Source: a virus. Taken from it: a stretch of DNA of 36,486 bases. The notes below the pieces were generated by a model. It worked only from the letters and a program-made list of their open reading frames with translations, was not told the origin of the DNA and searched no databases. The stretch covers positions 1 through 36,486 of IMG/VR virus record IMGVR_UViG_3300031825_000051. One strand, 5' to 3'. The position numbers were made by a program, and so were the translations under genes. Shown here one piece after another: positions 22,069 to 30,843 of this stretch; within the stretch, counting starts at the first letter, position 1, and the number at the start of each line of letters is the position of its first letter.

Positions 22069-23743
22069 CAGGGGTTTCCCAAAAAGATTTTTCGTTGCCG
22101 TCACCCATCGCGCGGCCGAGCGCCATAGCCACTGCGACCATGCCGTCAATCTTCTGCGTCGATTTCTGCCGGTCGAACTTCACGTTGTCCGCTGCGTCTT
22201 TGGTGGCCACCACATTGGTCGCCATCCACCGCAGCACCTTGTGGCCACCCGTCGCCAGGCGATGGCTCATGTAGATCCGCTCCAGTTCCTTGATCGGCGC
22301 GCTCATGCTGGCGTAGCCCTGGCCGAAGCCCACCATCAGCGCGCCCGCGTCCTGCAGGTCGGTCACCAGCTGCGAAGAGTTGTAGCGGTCGAACGCGATC
22401 TCTTGCACGTTGAACAGCTCGCGATCGGCGGCGATGTCTCGCTTGATGAACCCGTAGTCCGTCACGTTGCCGGGGGTCACGGTCACCAGGCCATCGCTGA
22501 CCCACTTGTCCACCGGCAGCCGATGCTTCTCACGCATCTTCTTCACGGCCGCCTCGGGCAGGTAGAGCCGCAGCACCACCTGCCACAGGCCCGTGTCCGG
22601 CTCGGTCTCGGGCGGGAAGAGCCAGGCCAGGGCTGTGAAGTCGCTGACCGACGCCAGGTCGAGCCCGCCGTAACAGCGCCGGCCCGCCAGTGCAGACGTT
22701 TGGACGGGCGTGTTGCAAAGGTCCCAGTGGTCCAGATCGGTCCAGCTTTCCGACGCCTCCGTCCACCGGCAGAAGTTCAAGCGCAACACCAGATTGCGCT
22801 TGCTCGGCAAGTCCCTCGCTTCCATCACCTGCTCGCGCAAGTACTGCGGCGTGACGGAGACGCCGAGGTTCGGGTTGGCTTTCGGCCAGCACGCCTCGTC
22901 CGCGAAGGGGTCCTCACCCTTGTCCAGCGCCGCGATGAAGGCGAACCAGGAATCGTTTTCGATCACGCCCTGCAGCACCTTGATGCTGTAGTCGTGGTGC
23001 TCGAAGCAGACCGTGGTCTGGTCATAGCCGCTGTTCGTGATCTCGAAGATCAGCGCGCGCGTGCGGCCCTTTGTGCCCGCCCGCATTTTTTCCGTCACCG
23101 TCGCCGACGGGTGTTCGTGGAGCTCGTCGACGATCACCACGTGCGGCCGCTTGCCATCCAGGCCGCGCCCTTCCGCCGACACCGTCCGCAGGTAGCTGCT
23201 CGTGGCCAGGTACGCGATGTTGTTGTGGCCCACTTCGAGCCGGTTCATCAGCGGAGCGCAGGCCATCACGAACTGCTTCGCATCGTTGAAACAGATGCTC
23301 GCCTGGTCGCGCGAGGTGGCGGCCGAGTACACCTCGGCACCTGCCTCGCCGTCGGCGACCAACGCGTACAGCGCCACCGCGGCGGCCAGCGGCGTCTTGC
23401 CGTTGCCTTTGGCGATCTCGACGTAGGCGATCCGGAAGCGCCGCTGACCTTCAGCCGCGTACCAGCCGAAGCAGGACCCGACGACAAACCGTTGCCAGGG
23501 CGACAGGATGAACCGCTTGCCGGCGTGCGCGCCCTGGTAGTGGCGCAGGCACTGGATGAAATCGATCGCGTGCTCGGCCCGGCCCGGGTGCCACTCGAGG
23601 CCGCGCGCAGGCCCGGCCTCCAGATCTGCCAGGTGGCGCTTGCAGGCCAGCCGAACCCACGGCCCGGCCAGGATCTCGCCGGCCGTGACGCGCAGGGCGT
23701 AGTCGGTGGTCGAGTCGACGATCACCCGTTCAGCGGCGCCCAT
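22055..23743 (-). CDS. terminase large subunit (HK97 gp2-like)
   Basis: 562 aa. The ATPase domain carries Walker A AKGNGKT (111-117) and Walker B VIVDE (203-207) with a DELHEH extension. The nuclease domain shows GGLDLASVSD with D362, FDRYNSS with D452 and KIDGMVA with D533, the expected RNase H-like metal triad. It packages DNA through the portal and cuts it. The packaging strategy is probably cos with 3' overhangs, as in HK97, judged from the P27-type small subunit and HNH next door. Full length and intact. Confidence 0.96.
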   Translation of the reverse strand: MGAAERVIVDSTTDYALRVTAGEILAGPWVRLACKRHLADLEAGPARGLEWHPGRAEHAIDFIQCLRHYQGAHAGKRFILSPWQRFVVGSCFGWYAAEGQRRFRIAYVEIAKGNGKTPLAAAVALYALVADGEAGAEVYSAATSRDQASICFNDAKQFVMACAPLMNRLEVGHNNIAYLATSSYLRTVSAEGRGLDGKRPHVVIVDELHEHPSATVTEKMRAGTKGRTRALIFEITNSGYDQTTVCFEHHDYSIKVLQGVIENDSWFAFIAALDKGEDPFADEACWPKANPNLGVSVTPQYLREQVMEARDLPSKRNLVLRLNFCRWTEASESWTDLDHWDLCNTPVQTSALAGRRCYGGLDLASVSDFTALAWLFPPETEPDTGLWQVVLRLYLPEAAVKKMREKHRLPVDKWVSDGLVTVTPGNVTDYGFIKRDIAADRELFNVQEIAFDRYNSSQLVTDLQDAGALMVGFGQGYASMSAPIKELERIYMSHRLATGGHKVLRWMATNVVATKDAADNVKFDRQKSTQKIDGMVAVAMALGRAMGDGNEKSFWETPDATT

Positions 23744-23746
23744 CCA

Positions 23747-24298
23747 TCAAGCCGCGCCGGGCAGGGTGCTCCCGGCCTGCAGGAAATTTTCCATCGGGTC
23801 ATCTGGCACGCCAGGCAGCGCCAGCTGCTGCCCCGCCGTCGACTGAATCCGCGATGCTGGCGTCAGCCCGAACTCCTTTGCGAAGCGCAACATCCGATCG
23901 AGCGCACGATCACGTGCCTGCGCCAGCGCAGAAACTTGACGGTATCCGCTGGGCGTGACATCGATCAATGCGGCAGCGCCCTTCACCTTGCCCGCGCCGG
24001 CCCCACTCGGCTCACCCATCAGCTGTTTGAGGCGCGCCTCCAGCAGGGCCCACTCCCCCCACGCCTGACAGTAGGCGGCCAGCGCAGCGCGGTCGAGCGC
24101 GCTGACCAGGCCGGCCGCGACCAGGTGGGGCGTGATGCGCGTCCACTCGGCACGGGCGGCGGCCCCCAGGTGCGCCGGAATTTTCGGGACCTCGATCTTG
24201 ATGCGGACCGCCGACTGGCCATCCAGCTCGGCCCCCGACTTCTTGCTCGGGTTTCCGCGAATCGCGTGAACGTTCGCCGGCAGTGCAGTGCGTCCCAT
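23747..24298 (-). CDS. terminase small subunit, P27 family
   Basis: 183 aa from ATG 24298; AGGAG stands six bases upstream, whereas the earlier TTG has none. The protein opens with GRTALPANVHAIRGNPSKK, typical of the P27 family, followed by IPAHLGAAARAEWTRI and a helical RAALAAYCQAWGEW block. It recognises the packaging site and loads the large subunit. It ends 3 nt before the large subunit's start. Confidence 0.92.
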   Translation of the reverse strand: MGRTALPANVHAIRGNPSKKSGAELDGQSAVRIKIEVPKIPAHLGAAARAEWTRITPHLVAAGLVSALDRAALAAYCQAWGEWALLEARLKQLMGEPSGAGAGKVKGAAALIDVTPSGYRQVSALAQARDRALDRMLRFAKEFGLTPASRIQSTAGQQLALPGVPDDPMENFLQAGSTLPGAA

Positions 24299-24365
24299 GG
24301 TCAACTCCTATAGCCCTGTCGGGCAGATACCCCCCCTCCCCGATTTCCCGGCGTCACGCAAAAGA

Positions 24366-24794
24366 TTAAGCATTCGGTCCTGCGAGCAATGTGGTGAAGA
24401 TTCGACCCCCCCTACCCCTCTGGGCCTCGTGGGCCGACTTCGCGTCGTGACAGGTCTTGCAGATCGACTGCAAGTTGGTGTCTTCCTCGATCTGCTCGGT
24501 CGACCATCCGCGGCGAGCGGCGTCCGCTTTCGCGACGATGTGGTCGACTGCGACCGCCACCGTGACGCGTTCAGGTTCACCCTTGAGACACGGCTGACAC
24601 AGGCCCGCATCGCGCTCCAAGATCTGCAAGCGTTTGATCTCCCACTCGCGCCCATAGCCACGCTGCTGCCGTGTGCCGCGCGCCGGATCAGCGAAGCGGC
24701 CCTGCACTGGATGCGCTGGGCAGCGCCCGGTGCCGTCATACACAAGCTTCCCGCAGCCCGGGTGCGTGCATGGACGCGGTGCGGCTTGGGGCAT
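24366..24794 (-). CDS. HNH endonuclease of the packaging module
   Basis: 142 aa from ATG 24794. Cysteines at 9, 14 and 25 near the N-terminus, then a zinc site made by C66/C69 and C112/C115. The HNH core is VAVDHI (D84, H85), N107 and H116. HNH proteins encoded just upstream of the terminase in HK97-like phages work with the terminase in cos cleavage and packaging. The long open frame upstream of this start has no ribosome site and is out-of-phase GC-rich sequence. Confidence 0.9.
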   Translation of the reverse strand: MPQAAPRPCTHPGCGKLVYDGTGRCPAHPVQGRFADPARGTRQQRGYGREWEIKRLQILERDAGLCQPCLKGEPERVTVAVAVDHIVAKADAARRGWSTEQIEEDTNLQSICKTCHDAKSAHEAQRGRGGRIFTTLLAGPNA

Positions 24795-25098
24795 GTTGCT
24801 TTGTTCCACGTGAACCGAGTGCCGGGCACGACCGCGCGCCTGTCCCAGGAGTAGGAGCTGTGGCGCGCGGTCGGTCCGGGGCGGCGGTTTGACCACCGAC
24901 CGCTGGGTCCAGCCAGGCCTTCCAGAACCGCATACGGGGAGGCGGCAGGTCAGCTGGGTGAGGCTGGGTTTGGTCGAAATGAGAAGAGCCCGGGCAGTTG
25001 CCTGCTCGGGCTCTGGTGCCGATCCTTCGTGTGGTGACACGTTGGGAACAGCTTGCCTGAAATGTATCGGAAAAGTCTATGTAGACAAACTGCCGAGT
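24795..25098. other. non-coding gap before the packaging genes; candidate cos and late-control region
   Basis: About 300 nt without a gene, between the putative late regulator and the packaging HNH. It contains the hairpin at 24985-25014. In HK97-like phages this is where cos and the late promoter with an early terminator usually lie; no cos consensus can be named by eye. Confidence 0.4.
24985..25014 (-). terminator. putative terminator in the late leader
   Basis: AGAGCCCG-GGCAG with CTGC-CGGGCTCT form a strong stem around a short TTGC loop. On the minus strand it is followed by TCTTCTCATTTC, a weak T-rich tail. Placed directly downstream of a regulator gene and upstream of all late genes, it fits a leader terminator that an antiterminator would overcome. 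Confidence 0.5.
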
Positions 25099-25518
25099 TC
25101 ACGGACGGGCCAACTCCTGTACGCGCTCGACCTGTTGGCGAGCCAGCGCTTGGCGCTCCGATCGAGCGTTGAACCACAGCCTCAACGCATGGTCGGCCTG
25201 TTCGAGTTGCGCCTTGATCGTCGACTCGGCGCGCCCCGCACGACGTGCGGCCTCCCTGATGCCCAAGCCACGAGGGTAGATGTTGTGCAGCGTCACATAC
25301 AGGTGATCGCGCTCACCCCTGAGCGACTCGACCGCCTGGTCGGTGACCGAGGCGTCAACGTCATCGACCGGCACCTTCGAATCACGACAGCTACCGCCGT
25401 CTACCACCTCGCGCAAGAAGGCTGCGGAGCTGCTAAAGCCCAGCCCGCCACTTTGCTCACGCTCCTTCCATAGCGCCCAGTTCTCCAACCGCTGCTTGAC
25501 CCATTCGATTCTTGCCAC
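25099..25518 (-). CDS. late gene regulator, antiterminator Q-like HTH protein
   Basis: 139 aa. The start MARIEWVKQRLENWALWKE and the middle block DASVTDQAVESLRGERDHLY are shared by small proteins located just before the terminase genes of many beta- and gammaproteobacterial prophages. The C-terminal half contains a clear HTH (GIREAARRAGRAESTIKAQLEQA), similar to sigma-70 region 4. Position at the end of the early operon and next to a leader hairpin argues for activation or antitermination of the late genes. The exact mode, Q-like or sigma-like, is inferred. Confidence 0.7.
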   Translation of the reverse strand: MARIEWVKQRLENWALWKEREQSGGLGFSSSAAFLREVVDGGSCRDSKVPVDDVDASVTDQAVESLRGERDHLYVTLHNIYPRGLGIREAARRAGRAESTIKAQLEQADHALRLWFNARSERQALARQQVERVQELARP

Positions 25519-25530
25519 TTCATTCCTTTG

Positions 25531-25833
25531 TTATCGCCGTACCCAGAGGGAGCACGCGCGTTGCAGCTCTTCTGATGCCGTTGCACTCACATCGGCGACA
25601 CCCATCGCCACGGGCGCGTACTCGGCGACCGGACGATTCCTTGTGTCAACCTCGCGCTCGCGCACGATGAGCAACTTCCCCCGCCTTGCCAGCGATGCGA
25701 CCGTCATGCGCGCGGCCTGGCCGGACACCCCCGCCTTGGCCGCCAACTCCGACAGCGTCGCCGCCTTCTCCGGCGTGTACAGCTCACGCGCCGCCGCCAA
25801 TAGCGCCTGACTCACTTCACCCATCGGTCTCAT
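25531..25833 (-). CDS. winged-helix DNA-binding protein
   Basis: 100 aa from ATG 25833 (GGAGG eight bases upstream); longer in-frame starts lack a site. Residues 26-62 form an HTH with a wing: TLSELAAKAGVSGQAARMTV, then LARRGKLLIVRERE. A beta hairpin with NRPVAEYAP completes the wing. It probably binds DNA to regulate early or late expression. It precedes the Q-like gene by 12 nt. The specific family is unclear. Confidence 0.72.
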   Translation of the reverse strand: MRPMGEVSQALLAAARELYTPEKAATLSELAAKAGVSGQAARMTVASLARRGKLLIVREREVDTRNRPVAEYAPVAMGVADVSATASEELQRACSLWVRR

Positions 25834-26187
25834 GATTCCGACCTCCCGCGTCAATATGTTGTCGGCCATGTACATGGCAATAGTCACCTTGATGCGTAGA
25901 CTCCCTCTCTTCTGAACCGGATTCGAGGGTTCTGTGCACAGGAGGCCCAAGCCCGCACGTCGTGCGAAGCGAGGGCTCCCTCTGCGTCAACCGTCTATCG
26001 ATGGGCCGAGCAGCACGCCTTGAGCGGGTACGCTTTCAGGCCGGTCTCTACAACCCCATGTACCTGGGTCAACCCCGCGCTAGAGACTTCGGCGCGCTTG
26101 CGGTGTGGGGAAACATCCTCCCGCTTTAACCAGTGGCCGGACCGTGAGAATCGACGCTTGTGTCCACTGGCGAAATGTTCGGCTTCG
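25834..26187. other. non-coding gap with inverted repeats
   Basis: About 350 nt between the primase and the winged-helix gene with no supported gene. GTCTCTA (26044-26050) pairs with TAGAGAC (26081-26087) around a loop that itself holds ACCC/GGGT, and CCAGTGG pairs with CCACTGG around 26132-26170. These may be an operator, an mRNA structure or the replication origin region. Nothing specific was recognised. Confidence 0.3.
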
Positions 26188-27162
26188 CTATTCCACGGCT
26201 TCCTCCTGCTGGCGCACCTGCATCAGGTAACTGCACACCTTGAATAAGCCTTCGTGCGCGTGCACGTCGTTGGCGTCGTAGCCGAGCGTGCCGCTCATGC
26301 AGTAGGGAAGGCCTGTCTCGATGGCTGCGAGCTCGCCCGGGCCGCGCGGCTCGTAGGCAAGTCCCCTATCACGCTTCTCCCGCTCAGGCTTGGGGAGGTC
26401 GTCATGGTCGGCAAAGACGTAGCACCGCCCCCGCGTCAGCTTGCTTGCGACGTGCATCAGGTTGGTGGTGCTGAAACACACCAACACGGCGGCATTCAGG
26501 CGCATCTGTCGCGCAGCAGCTTCGATCGACAAGCCGGTGGCGTACCCCTCGCAGAAAATCGTCTCCGCCGCGCTCTTTGATCCCAGGCGTAGCACCGCGC
26601 CCTTGGCCCGCATGCCGGGCAGCATTTTCTTCTCCCACTTCAGCGCATCGCGGTTCCACACGATCACCTGCAGGCCCTGCAGCTCGTTGGTGAAGAGATT
26701 CCGCATCGGCACCAGCAGCGCGCCATTGAACTGCAGGCCTTCCACGTTGCTGGTGTAGAGACTGCGAATAGGCGAGCCATCCCCTAGCACCAGGCCTTTC
26801 GCGCCCGGAAGCCGCTTTCGAATCAAGTAGTCGTGCTCGGCGAGTTCGGTGGCGCCAAGGATGCCGGTGGCGCGCTCGGCGGCCTGGCGATAACCGCGCT
26901 CCTGACGTGCCCGCTGGGCGTCCTGCTTGGCCTTCCATGCGGCTTTTTCTTCCTCGGTCCATGGCGCCGCGTTCGGGTCTTCGAACCATTCCACCTTTGC
27001 CTTGCCGTCCCAGGCGTACACCCAACCGCGCCGTCCGTCCCAGAAATAGGCGCCGTTCGTGCTGCGGGGATGTTCAGTGGTCCCGCAGCGCTGGATCTTG
27101 TCCTTGGGATGCAGCTCGCCGACCTCGACGCCGTGGGCGCGGGCGAATAGGGTGAAGCTCAT
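26188..27162 (-). CDS. DNA primase with Toprim domain
   Basis: 324 aa. The first 60 residues have no full zinc finger (one Cys only). Residues 75-150 are a helical linker and a domain with LVPMRNLFTNELQGLQVI. The Toprim core is IFCEGYATGLS (E205) and YVFADHDD (D252, D254), as in phage and plasmid primases of the Toprim_3 type. The protein primes phage DNA synthesis. It overlaps the helicase gene by ATGA, and the two probably act together in replication. Confidence 0.87.
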   Translation of the reverse strand: MSFTLFARAHGVEVGELHPKDKIQRCGTTEHPRSTNGAYFWDGRRGWVYAWDGKAKVEWFEDPNAAPWTEEEKAAWKAKQDAQRARQERGYRQAAERATGILGATELAEHDYLIRKRLPGAKGLVLGDGSPIRSLYTSNVEGLQFNGALLVPMRNLFTNELQGLQVIVWNRDALKWEKKMLPGMRAKGAVLRLGSKSAAETIFCEGYATGLSIEAAARQMRLNAAVLVCFSTTNLMHVASKLTRGRCYVFADHDDLPKPEREKRDRGLAYEPRGPGELAAIETGLPYCMSGTLGYDANDVHAHEGLFKVCSYLMQVRQQEEAVE

Positions 27163-28703
27163 GCCGGAACCGCCTCCGCGACCTTCATGCGCCCATGGAA
27201 GTTCCGGATGTTTTCGTACTTGATACGGTTAGACACGCCCTCGGTGATCGGCACGTCGGGGGCGCTGTGGAAGGAATAGCTGTAGGGCGGCCAGTCGCCA
27301 GTCCACTCTTTGAACTTCATCTTGGCGAAGCCCTCCTTGCGCTGGATCGCCTTGGATTTGCGCGCATGGGTGCAAAGCTGGTCCCACAAGTGCCTCTTGC
27401 TGCTGGCCAGCTTGGACTTGCCCAGCACGACCTCCTGCATGGAGCCCGACTCGTGGACCAGCAGTGATTGGGGCGTGACCTCGTGGCCGCACGACATGCA
27501 ACGCTGGCGAAACGGCTTGTAGCCGCAGCTGGGGCAGCCCCCGCGCTCCTCCTCGGGTTTCACGTCCTTGCGCACCTTCTTGTCCAGCGCCTCGCCCTGG
27601 TCCAATGACGCGAGCCCGTTGAAGTAGATGTCCGTGTAGTCCTCGGCAAAACGCGTAATGTTGCCGCTGTGGTCCATCAGCAAGAAATCCTGCTTCCCGG
27701 TGGTTGGCGACGAGCGCGCGCCGCGGCCCCACATCTGGATGGCGGTGGACAGGCTTTTGCGCAGCGGCCTGCAATCGACGACGCAGCCGACGTCGGCCAC
27801 GTCGAACCCCTTGGCCAGCGCCTCGACGCTGATCAGCACGCGCACGATTGAGTCCGGCTTGCGGTACTCCTTAAGCAACTTGGGCCGCTCGTCCTCGTGG
27901 GTGTGCATCGTATAGGTGGCCGCCAGAACGCCTGCCTCGTTGAACTGACGGCATAGCTCTTCGCAATGGGCCACGGTGGCGCCGAATACGATCGTCTTGC
28001 GGCCTTCGGCGTGCTGCAGCCATTCGGACACCACGTCGCCAATGATCTCCATGCCGCGCTCCTCCACCGCGCTATCGGCCCACTCGCCGTCCTTCTTGAG
28101 CTTGGCCCCTTCCATGTTCGGGCGCCGGCAGGAAAGCACGCGCATGGGCACGAGCACACCGGACTCGGTGAGCTCATGCATCGTGGTGCTGCAAATCAGG
28201 TTCTGAAATATCTTGCCCAGGCCGCGGGCGAACGGTGTCGCACTCAGTCCGATGACGCGAATGTTCGGGTCCTCGGCGTACTTGATCCACGATTCGCGCT
28301 TGGTGTGCGCCTCATCCACAATGAGCACGTCGGTCTGCGGCCAGCCGCGGCTCTCCACGGTCTGGATGCTGGCGATCTGCAGGGGCTTTGCCCAGTCCTG
28401 CCGGTAGTGGTCGCTCTGGATGACGCCATGGTCGGTGAGCCCGTAGCTGTCCGCCACGGCGCTGGTCTGCTCGATCAGGGCCTTGCGGTCACACAGGAAG
28501 GTGACCCGGCGCCCTTGCTTGAGCCCCTTGGACGCGACGCGCAGGCCGAGATAGGTCTTGCCGGCGCCGGTGGGCGCCATCAACATCTGGTTCTTGTGAC
28601 CGGCCCGGACGCCATCGGCGATCGACACCATCGCGGACCGCTGGAATGGCCGGGGCTCCGGGAACAGGAGCGCCTCCGAGGCGTCGTCTAGAAGGTTGTT
28701 CAT
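27159..28703 (-). CDS. superfamily 2 DEAD/DEAH-box helicase
   Basis: 514 aa from ATG 28703, which overlaps the ParB-like stop (ATGA) and has GGAGG upstream. Motifs: Walker A APTGAGKT (43-50), DEAH (130-133), SAT (154-156), and motif VI QMWGRGAR (323-330). A four-Cys zinc site follows at C390, C393, C402 and C405 (CPSCG...CMSCG). This layout is that of phage replicative SF2 helicases (type III restriction-like). It probably unwinds the phage origin or fork with the neighbouring primase. Intact. Confidence 0.92.
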   Translation of the reverse strand: MNNLLDDASEALLFPEPRPFQRSAMVSIADGVRAGHKNQMLMAPTGAGKTYLGLRVASKGLKQGRRVTFLCDRKALIEQTSAVADSYGLTDHGVIQSDHYRQDWAKPLQIASIQTVESRGWPQTDVLIVDEAHTKRESWIKYAEDPNIRVIGLSATPFARGLGKIFQNLICSTTMHELTESGVLVPMRVLSCRRPNMEGAKLKKDGEWADSAVEERGMEIIGDVVSEWLQHAEGRKTIVFGATVAHCEELCRQFNEAGVLAATYTMHTHEDERPKLLKEYRKPDSIVRVLISVEALAKGFDVADVGCVVDCRPLRKSLSTAIQMWGRGARSSPTTGKQDFLLMDHSGNITRFAEDYTDIYFNGLASLDQGEALDKKVRKDVKPEEERGGCPSCGYKPFRQRCMSCGHEVTPQSLLVHESGSMQEVVLGKSKLASSKRHLWDQLCTHARKSKAIQRKEGFAKMKFKEWTGDWPPYSYSFHSAPDVPITEGVSNRIKYENIRNFHGRMKVAEAVPA

Positions 28704-29611
28704 GCCGCCGCCTCCGCCTTCTCGGCCTTTTCGGCCTTTTCGGCTCGGCTCTTCCAAGACGCGGCGGAACGCTTGAGTTCCGCGATCTGCGTCGTCATGC
28801 TGTCAATGCGCGCCTTGTAGCCGCGGGCCAGATCCCGCGACTTCTTCGCCTCACTGAGCGCCGCGGCCATCTTGTCATCCCCGCCCAGGATCTCTTCGAG
28901 GTGGCGCGCTTCTTCCCTGGCGGCGATGAGCTCCGCTGTCAAGGTGGCGACCTGGTCCTCCAGTTCCGCGATGCGGGCCGTCTTGGGGTCCGCTGCGGGT
29001 ACTGCCGGTACTGTCGGCGCTGCAGGTGGCGCGGCCGGGCCCGGTGTGGGCGTCGGCTGTACGTCAGCGGGGCCGGTTTGGGCGGCAGATTGCTGGCCGA
29101 CCACCTTTCCGCCGATGTTGCCCGTGCTCATGGTGTAGGTCTTGCCGCCCCGCTCGACCGTCCGTTTCACCGGTCCATCATCAATCGGATTGATGATGCG
29201 GCGCATGTCGCCCACGAAGTTGGCAGAGACGCGGCAAAGCTTCGCAATCGCCACGTCCGTCCAGCCCCCCCATTCCTCGTCCTTGAGGGCCTCTGTCACC
29301 GCGTTCCGCTTGTCCGCGTTGGTGCGTGGGATGCCGTGGTCGTGGTTGGCGCCCAGGCTGTAAGCTTTGGCATCACGCCTCGTGCCGGGGGTGATCTTCT
29401 CCAGAATGGTCTTGCGGCCGGCCGCCTTGGCTCCCCAGTAGCGGTGAAAGCCGTCGGCCAACCACCAGTCCTTGCCGTCGAAGAACACGATCACCGGCGG
29501 CATGTCAACCTCGTTGCGGTAATGCTCCGCGTACTCCGCAACCTTTTCGTCGTTGAGCTGCGCCCTCGATTGCGTGCCGCCGTCGATTCGAATCAGATCA
29601 AGGTCAAGCAT
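28700..29611 (-). CDS. ParB/Spo0J-like nuclease-fold DNA-binding protein
   Basis: 303 aa from ATG 29611 (GGAG upstream). Residues 1-75 form the ParB N-terminal domain with PPVIVFFDGKDWWLADGFHR (DGFHR 53-57), then an HTH-like helical region (TDVAIAKLCRVSANFVGDMRR, about 119-139). A low-complexity Pro/Ala/Thr linker precedes a long coiled coil that ends in EKAEKAEKAEAAA. No ParA is present, so it is more likely an origin, transcription or nuclease factor than a partition protein. It starts the replication trio. Confidence 0.8.
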   Translation of the reverse strand: MLDLDLIRIDGGTQSRAQLNDEKVAEYAEHYRNEVDMPPVIVFFDGKDWWLADGFHRYWGAKAAGRKTILEKITPGTRRDAKAYSLGANHDHGIPRTNADKRNAVTEALKDEEWGGWTDVAIAKLCRVSANFVGDMRRIINPIDDGPVKRTVERGGKTYTMSTGNIGGKVVGQQSAAQTGPADVQPTPTPGPAAPPAAPTVPAVPAADPKTARIAELEDQVATLTAELIAAREEARHLEEILGGDDKMAAALSEAKKSRDLARGYKARIDSMTTQIAELKRSAASWKSRAEKAEKAEKAEAAA

Positions 29612-29888
29612 GCTGGTCGTTCTCCGCGATGGACCGCAACTCACCCGGATTCCATGAGCATCCTTCGTACTCCAGGACCCACCTGACATGCTGCGTGGAA
29701 CGGTGGCGGATGGTCCAGTAGACGAACCGCGCCATGTAGCCAGCCCGGTGTCGCGCTGTGCCTGCGCTACGCCGGAGTGCTCCTACAAAGCGTTGCAGCC
29801 TCGACTGACGCTCACAAATCTCTGGCTGAATGATGCGGTTTTGGGGCAGCTTGGACTCAGCCGTTTGAGCAAAAAAAATCATCGTCAT
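29604..29888 (-). CDS. hypothetical small protein
   Basis: 94 aa. The start at 29888 overlaps the stop of the upstream gene (ATGA), and the end overlaps the ParB-like start by 8 nt, both signs of a real coupled gene. No family was recognised. The second half (MARFVYWTIRHR ... HVRWVLEYEGC) looks like folded protein; the first half is less convincing. A run of eight T soon after the start (codes for FF) could make the reading frame prone to slippage. Confidence 0.5.
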   Translation of the reverse strand: MTMIFFAQTAESKLPQNRIIQPEICERQSRLQRFVGALRRSAGTARHRAGYMARFVYWTIRHRSTQHVRWVLEYEGCSWNPGELRSIAENDQHA

Positions 29889-30199
29889 CCCCTCGGCCGG
29901 AAGTCGGACAGGTGGACGACGCTGCCTTGCGCGGCATGGCGCTTGTAGTCGCCCATCAGCGACCGCTCTGTTGCGGCGGCCTCAGAAGCGGCGGCTGTGA
30001 TCGCGGCACAAACCGGCGCGGCGTCGGACGGCTCCAGGATGGTGGCGTGCTCCTCGCCGTCCTCCCAACTCCGCAGCACGATCTGGCCGCACGGGTTGGC
30101 GTAGATGGCCAGCTTGCGACCGGGGAAGTCGATGATCAGCAGGCCCTCGGCGCGCGCATCGGCAACGCCGGGGACGAGGATGTTGTCTCGAACGCTCAC
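29885..30199 (-). CDS. hypothetical small protein
   Basis: 104 aa from GTG 30199, preceded by GGGAG at six bases. In-frame ATGs further up fall in the promoter zone of the divergent gene. The sequence has a compact beta domain (LLIIDFPGRKLAIYANPCGQIVLRS) with an acidic helix after it, then a basic tail. It begins the replication operon on the minus strand, divergent from the gene at 30325. Function unknown. Confidence 0.6.
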   Translation of the reverse strand: MSVRDNILVPGVADARAEGLLIIDFPGRKLAIYANPCGQIVLRSWEDGEEHATILEPSDAAPVCAAITAAASEAAATERSLMGDYKRHAAQGSVVHLSDFRPRG

Positions 30200-30324
30200 G
30201 TATTGCTCCCGGCGAAGACCGTCTGCCCGGCGCCGCGACGGGCGACGCATGACCGAAAGGCGGGTAGCCCACCGTCCACGAGAATGGGGATTCCACTCAA
30301 CCACCAACGAGGACGGGGGCACCC
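30200..30324. promoter_or_regulatory. divergent promoter region
   Basis: 125 nt between two divergent starts (GTG 30199 minus, ATG 30325 plus). At least one promoter is needed here for each strand. No hexamers near consensus were found, so the elements remain unassigned. Confidence 0.4.
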
Positions 30325-30843
30325 ATGACTGTTTTGAACCGTGAGCTTCAGCACCAAATCTTGAGCAAGCTCGCCGAGATATATCCGGACGGTCTGTACG
30401 ACCTGCACAAGGAGATGGAAGACGGCGCGGCAGAAGAGCCGAGCCGCCCTCTGTTGGCCACGGTTCAATACCTGGATTCGCACGAGCTCGTCTCGAGCGG
30501 CTACGTGCTTACCGAGCTGACTGGATTGGAGAGATGGGATAGCATGGGGCGCACCACCATCACCGCGAAAGGCTTGGACTTTCTGGCTGACGACGGCGGG
30601 CTGAGCGCGATCCTGGGAACGGTCACCGTGCGTATAGACGCGGCGCAGTTCACCGAGTTGCTGGCCAACAAAGTGGAGCAGTTGCCGAACATCAACCACG
30701 ATGAGCGCTCCACGATTGCCAGTGAGCTCCGTAAGCTGCCGGCGAAGAGCGCTGAAAAAGTGATCGAAAAGCTGCTGGATTGGGCGGTGGATCATGCGGG
30801 GGACGCACTTCCGCTACTGCGTAGCCTGTTACCCCTGGCCTGA
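30325..30843 (+). CDS. winged-helix-like regulator or accessory protein on the plus strand
   Basis: 172 aa, ATG 30325 with GAGGACGGGGG upstream. Residues 5-75 suggest a winged helix (LQHQILSKLAEIYPDGLYDL, then a VQYLDSHELV helix and ITAKGLDFLAD). The second half is helical with ELRKLPAKSAEKVIEKLLD. It is the only + strand gene inside the leftward block and overlaps the end of the minus-strand gene at 30692 by 152 bp tail to tail. It could be a late insertion or a lysogeny-expressed moron. Function unknown. Confidence 0.72.
   Translation: MTVLNRELQHQILSKLAEIYPDGLYDLHKEMEDGAAEEPSRPLLATVQYLDSHELVSSGYVLTELTGLERWDSMGRTTITAKGLDFLADDGGLSAILGTVTVRIDAAQFTELLANKVEQLPNINHDERSTIASELRKLPAKSAEKVIEKLLDWAVDHAGDALPLLRSLLPLA

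Noticed and set aside
22241-24313. 690-codon + strand frame opposite the terminase genes
   Set aside because: Fully antisense to the terminase subunits, which have all their motifs; no recognisable domain.
28700-29611. Partition system (ParAB) for a plasmid-like prophage
   Set aside because: Only a ParB-like gene is present, with no ParA ATPase or parS-like repeats seen, and it sits in the replication operon.
29871-29878. A8/T8 run as a programmed frameshift site
   Set aside because: It lies at the gene start, and no alternative frame gives sensible protein after it.
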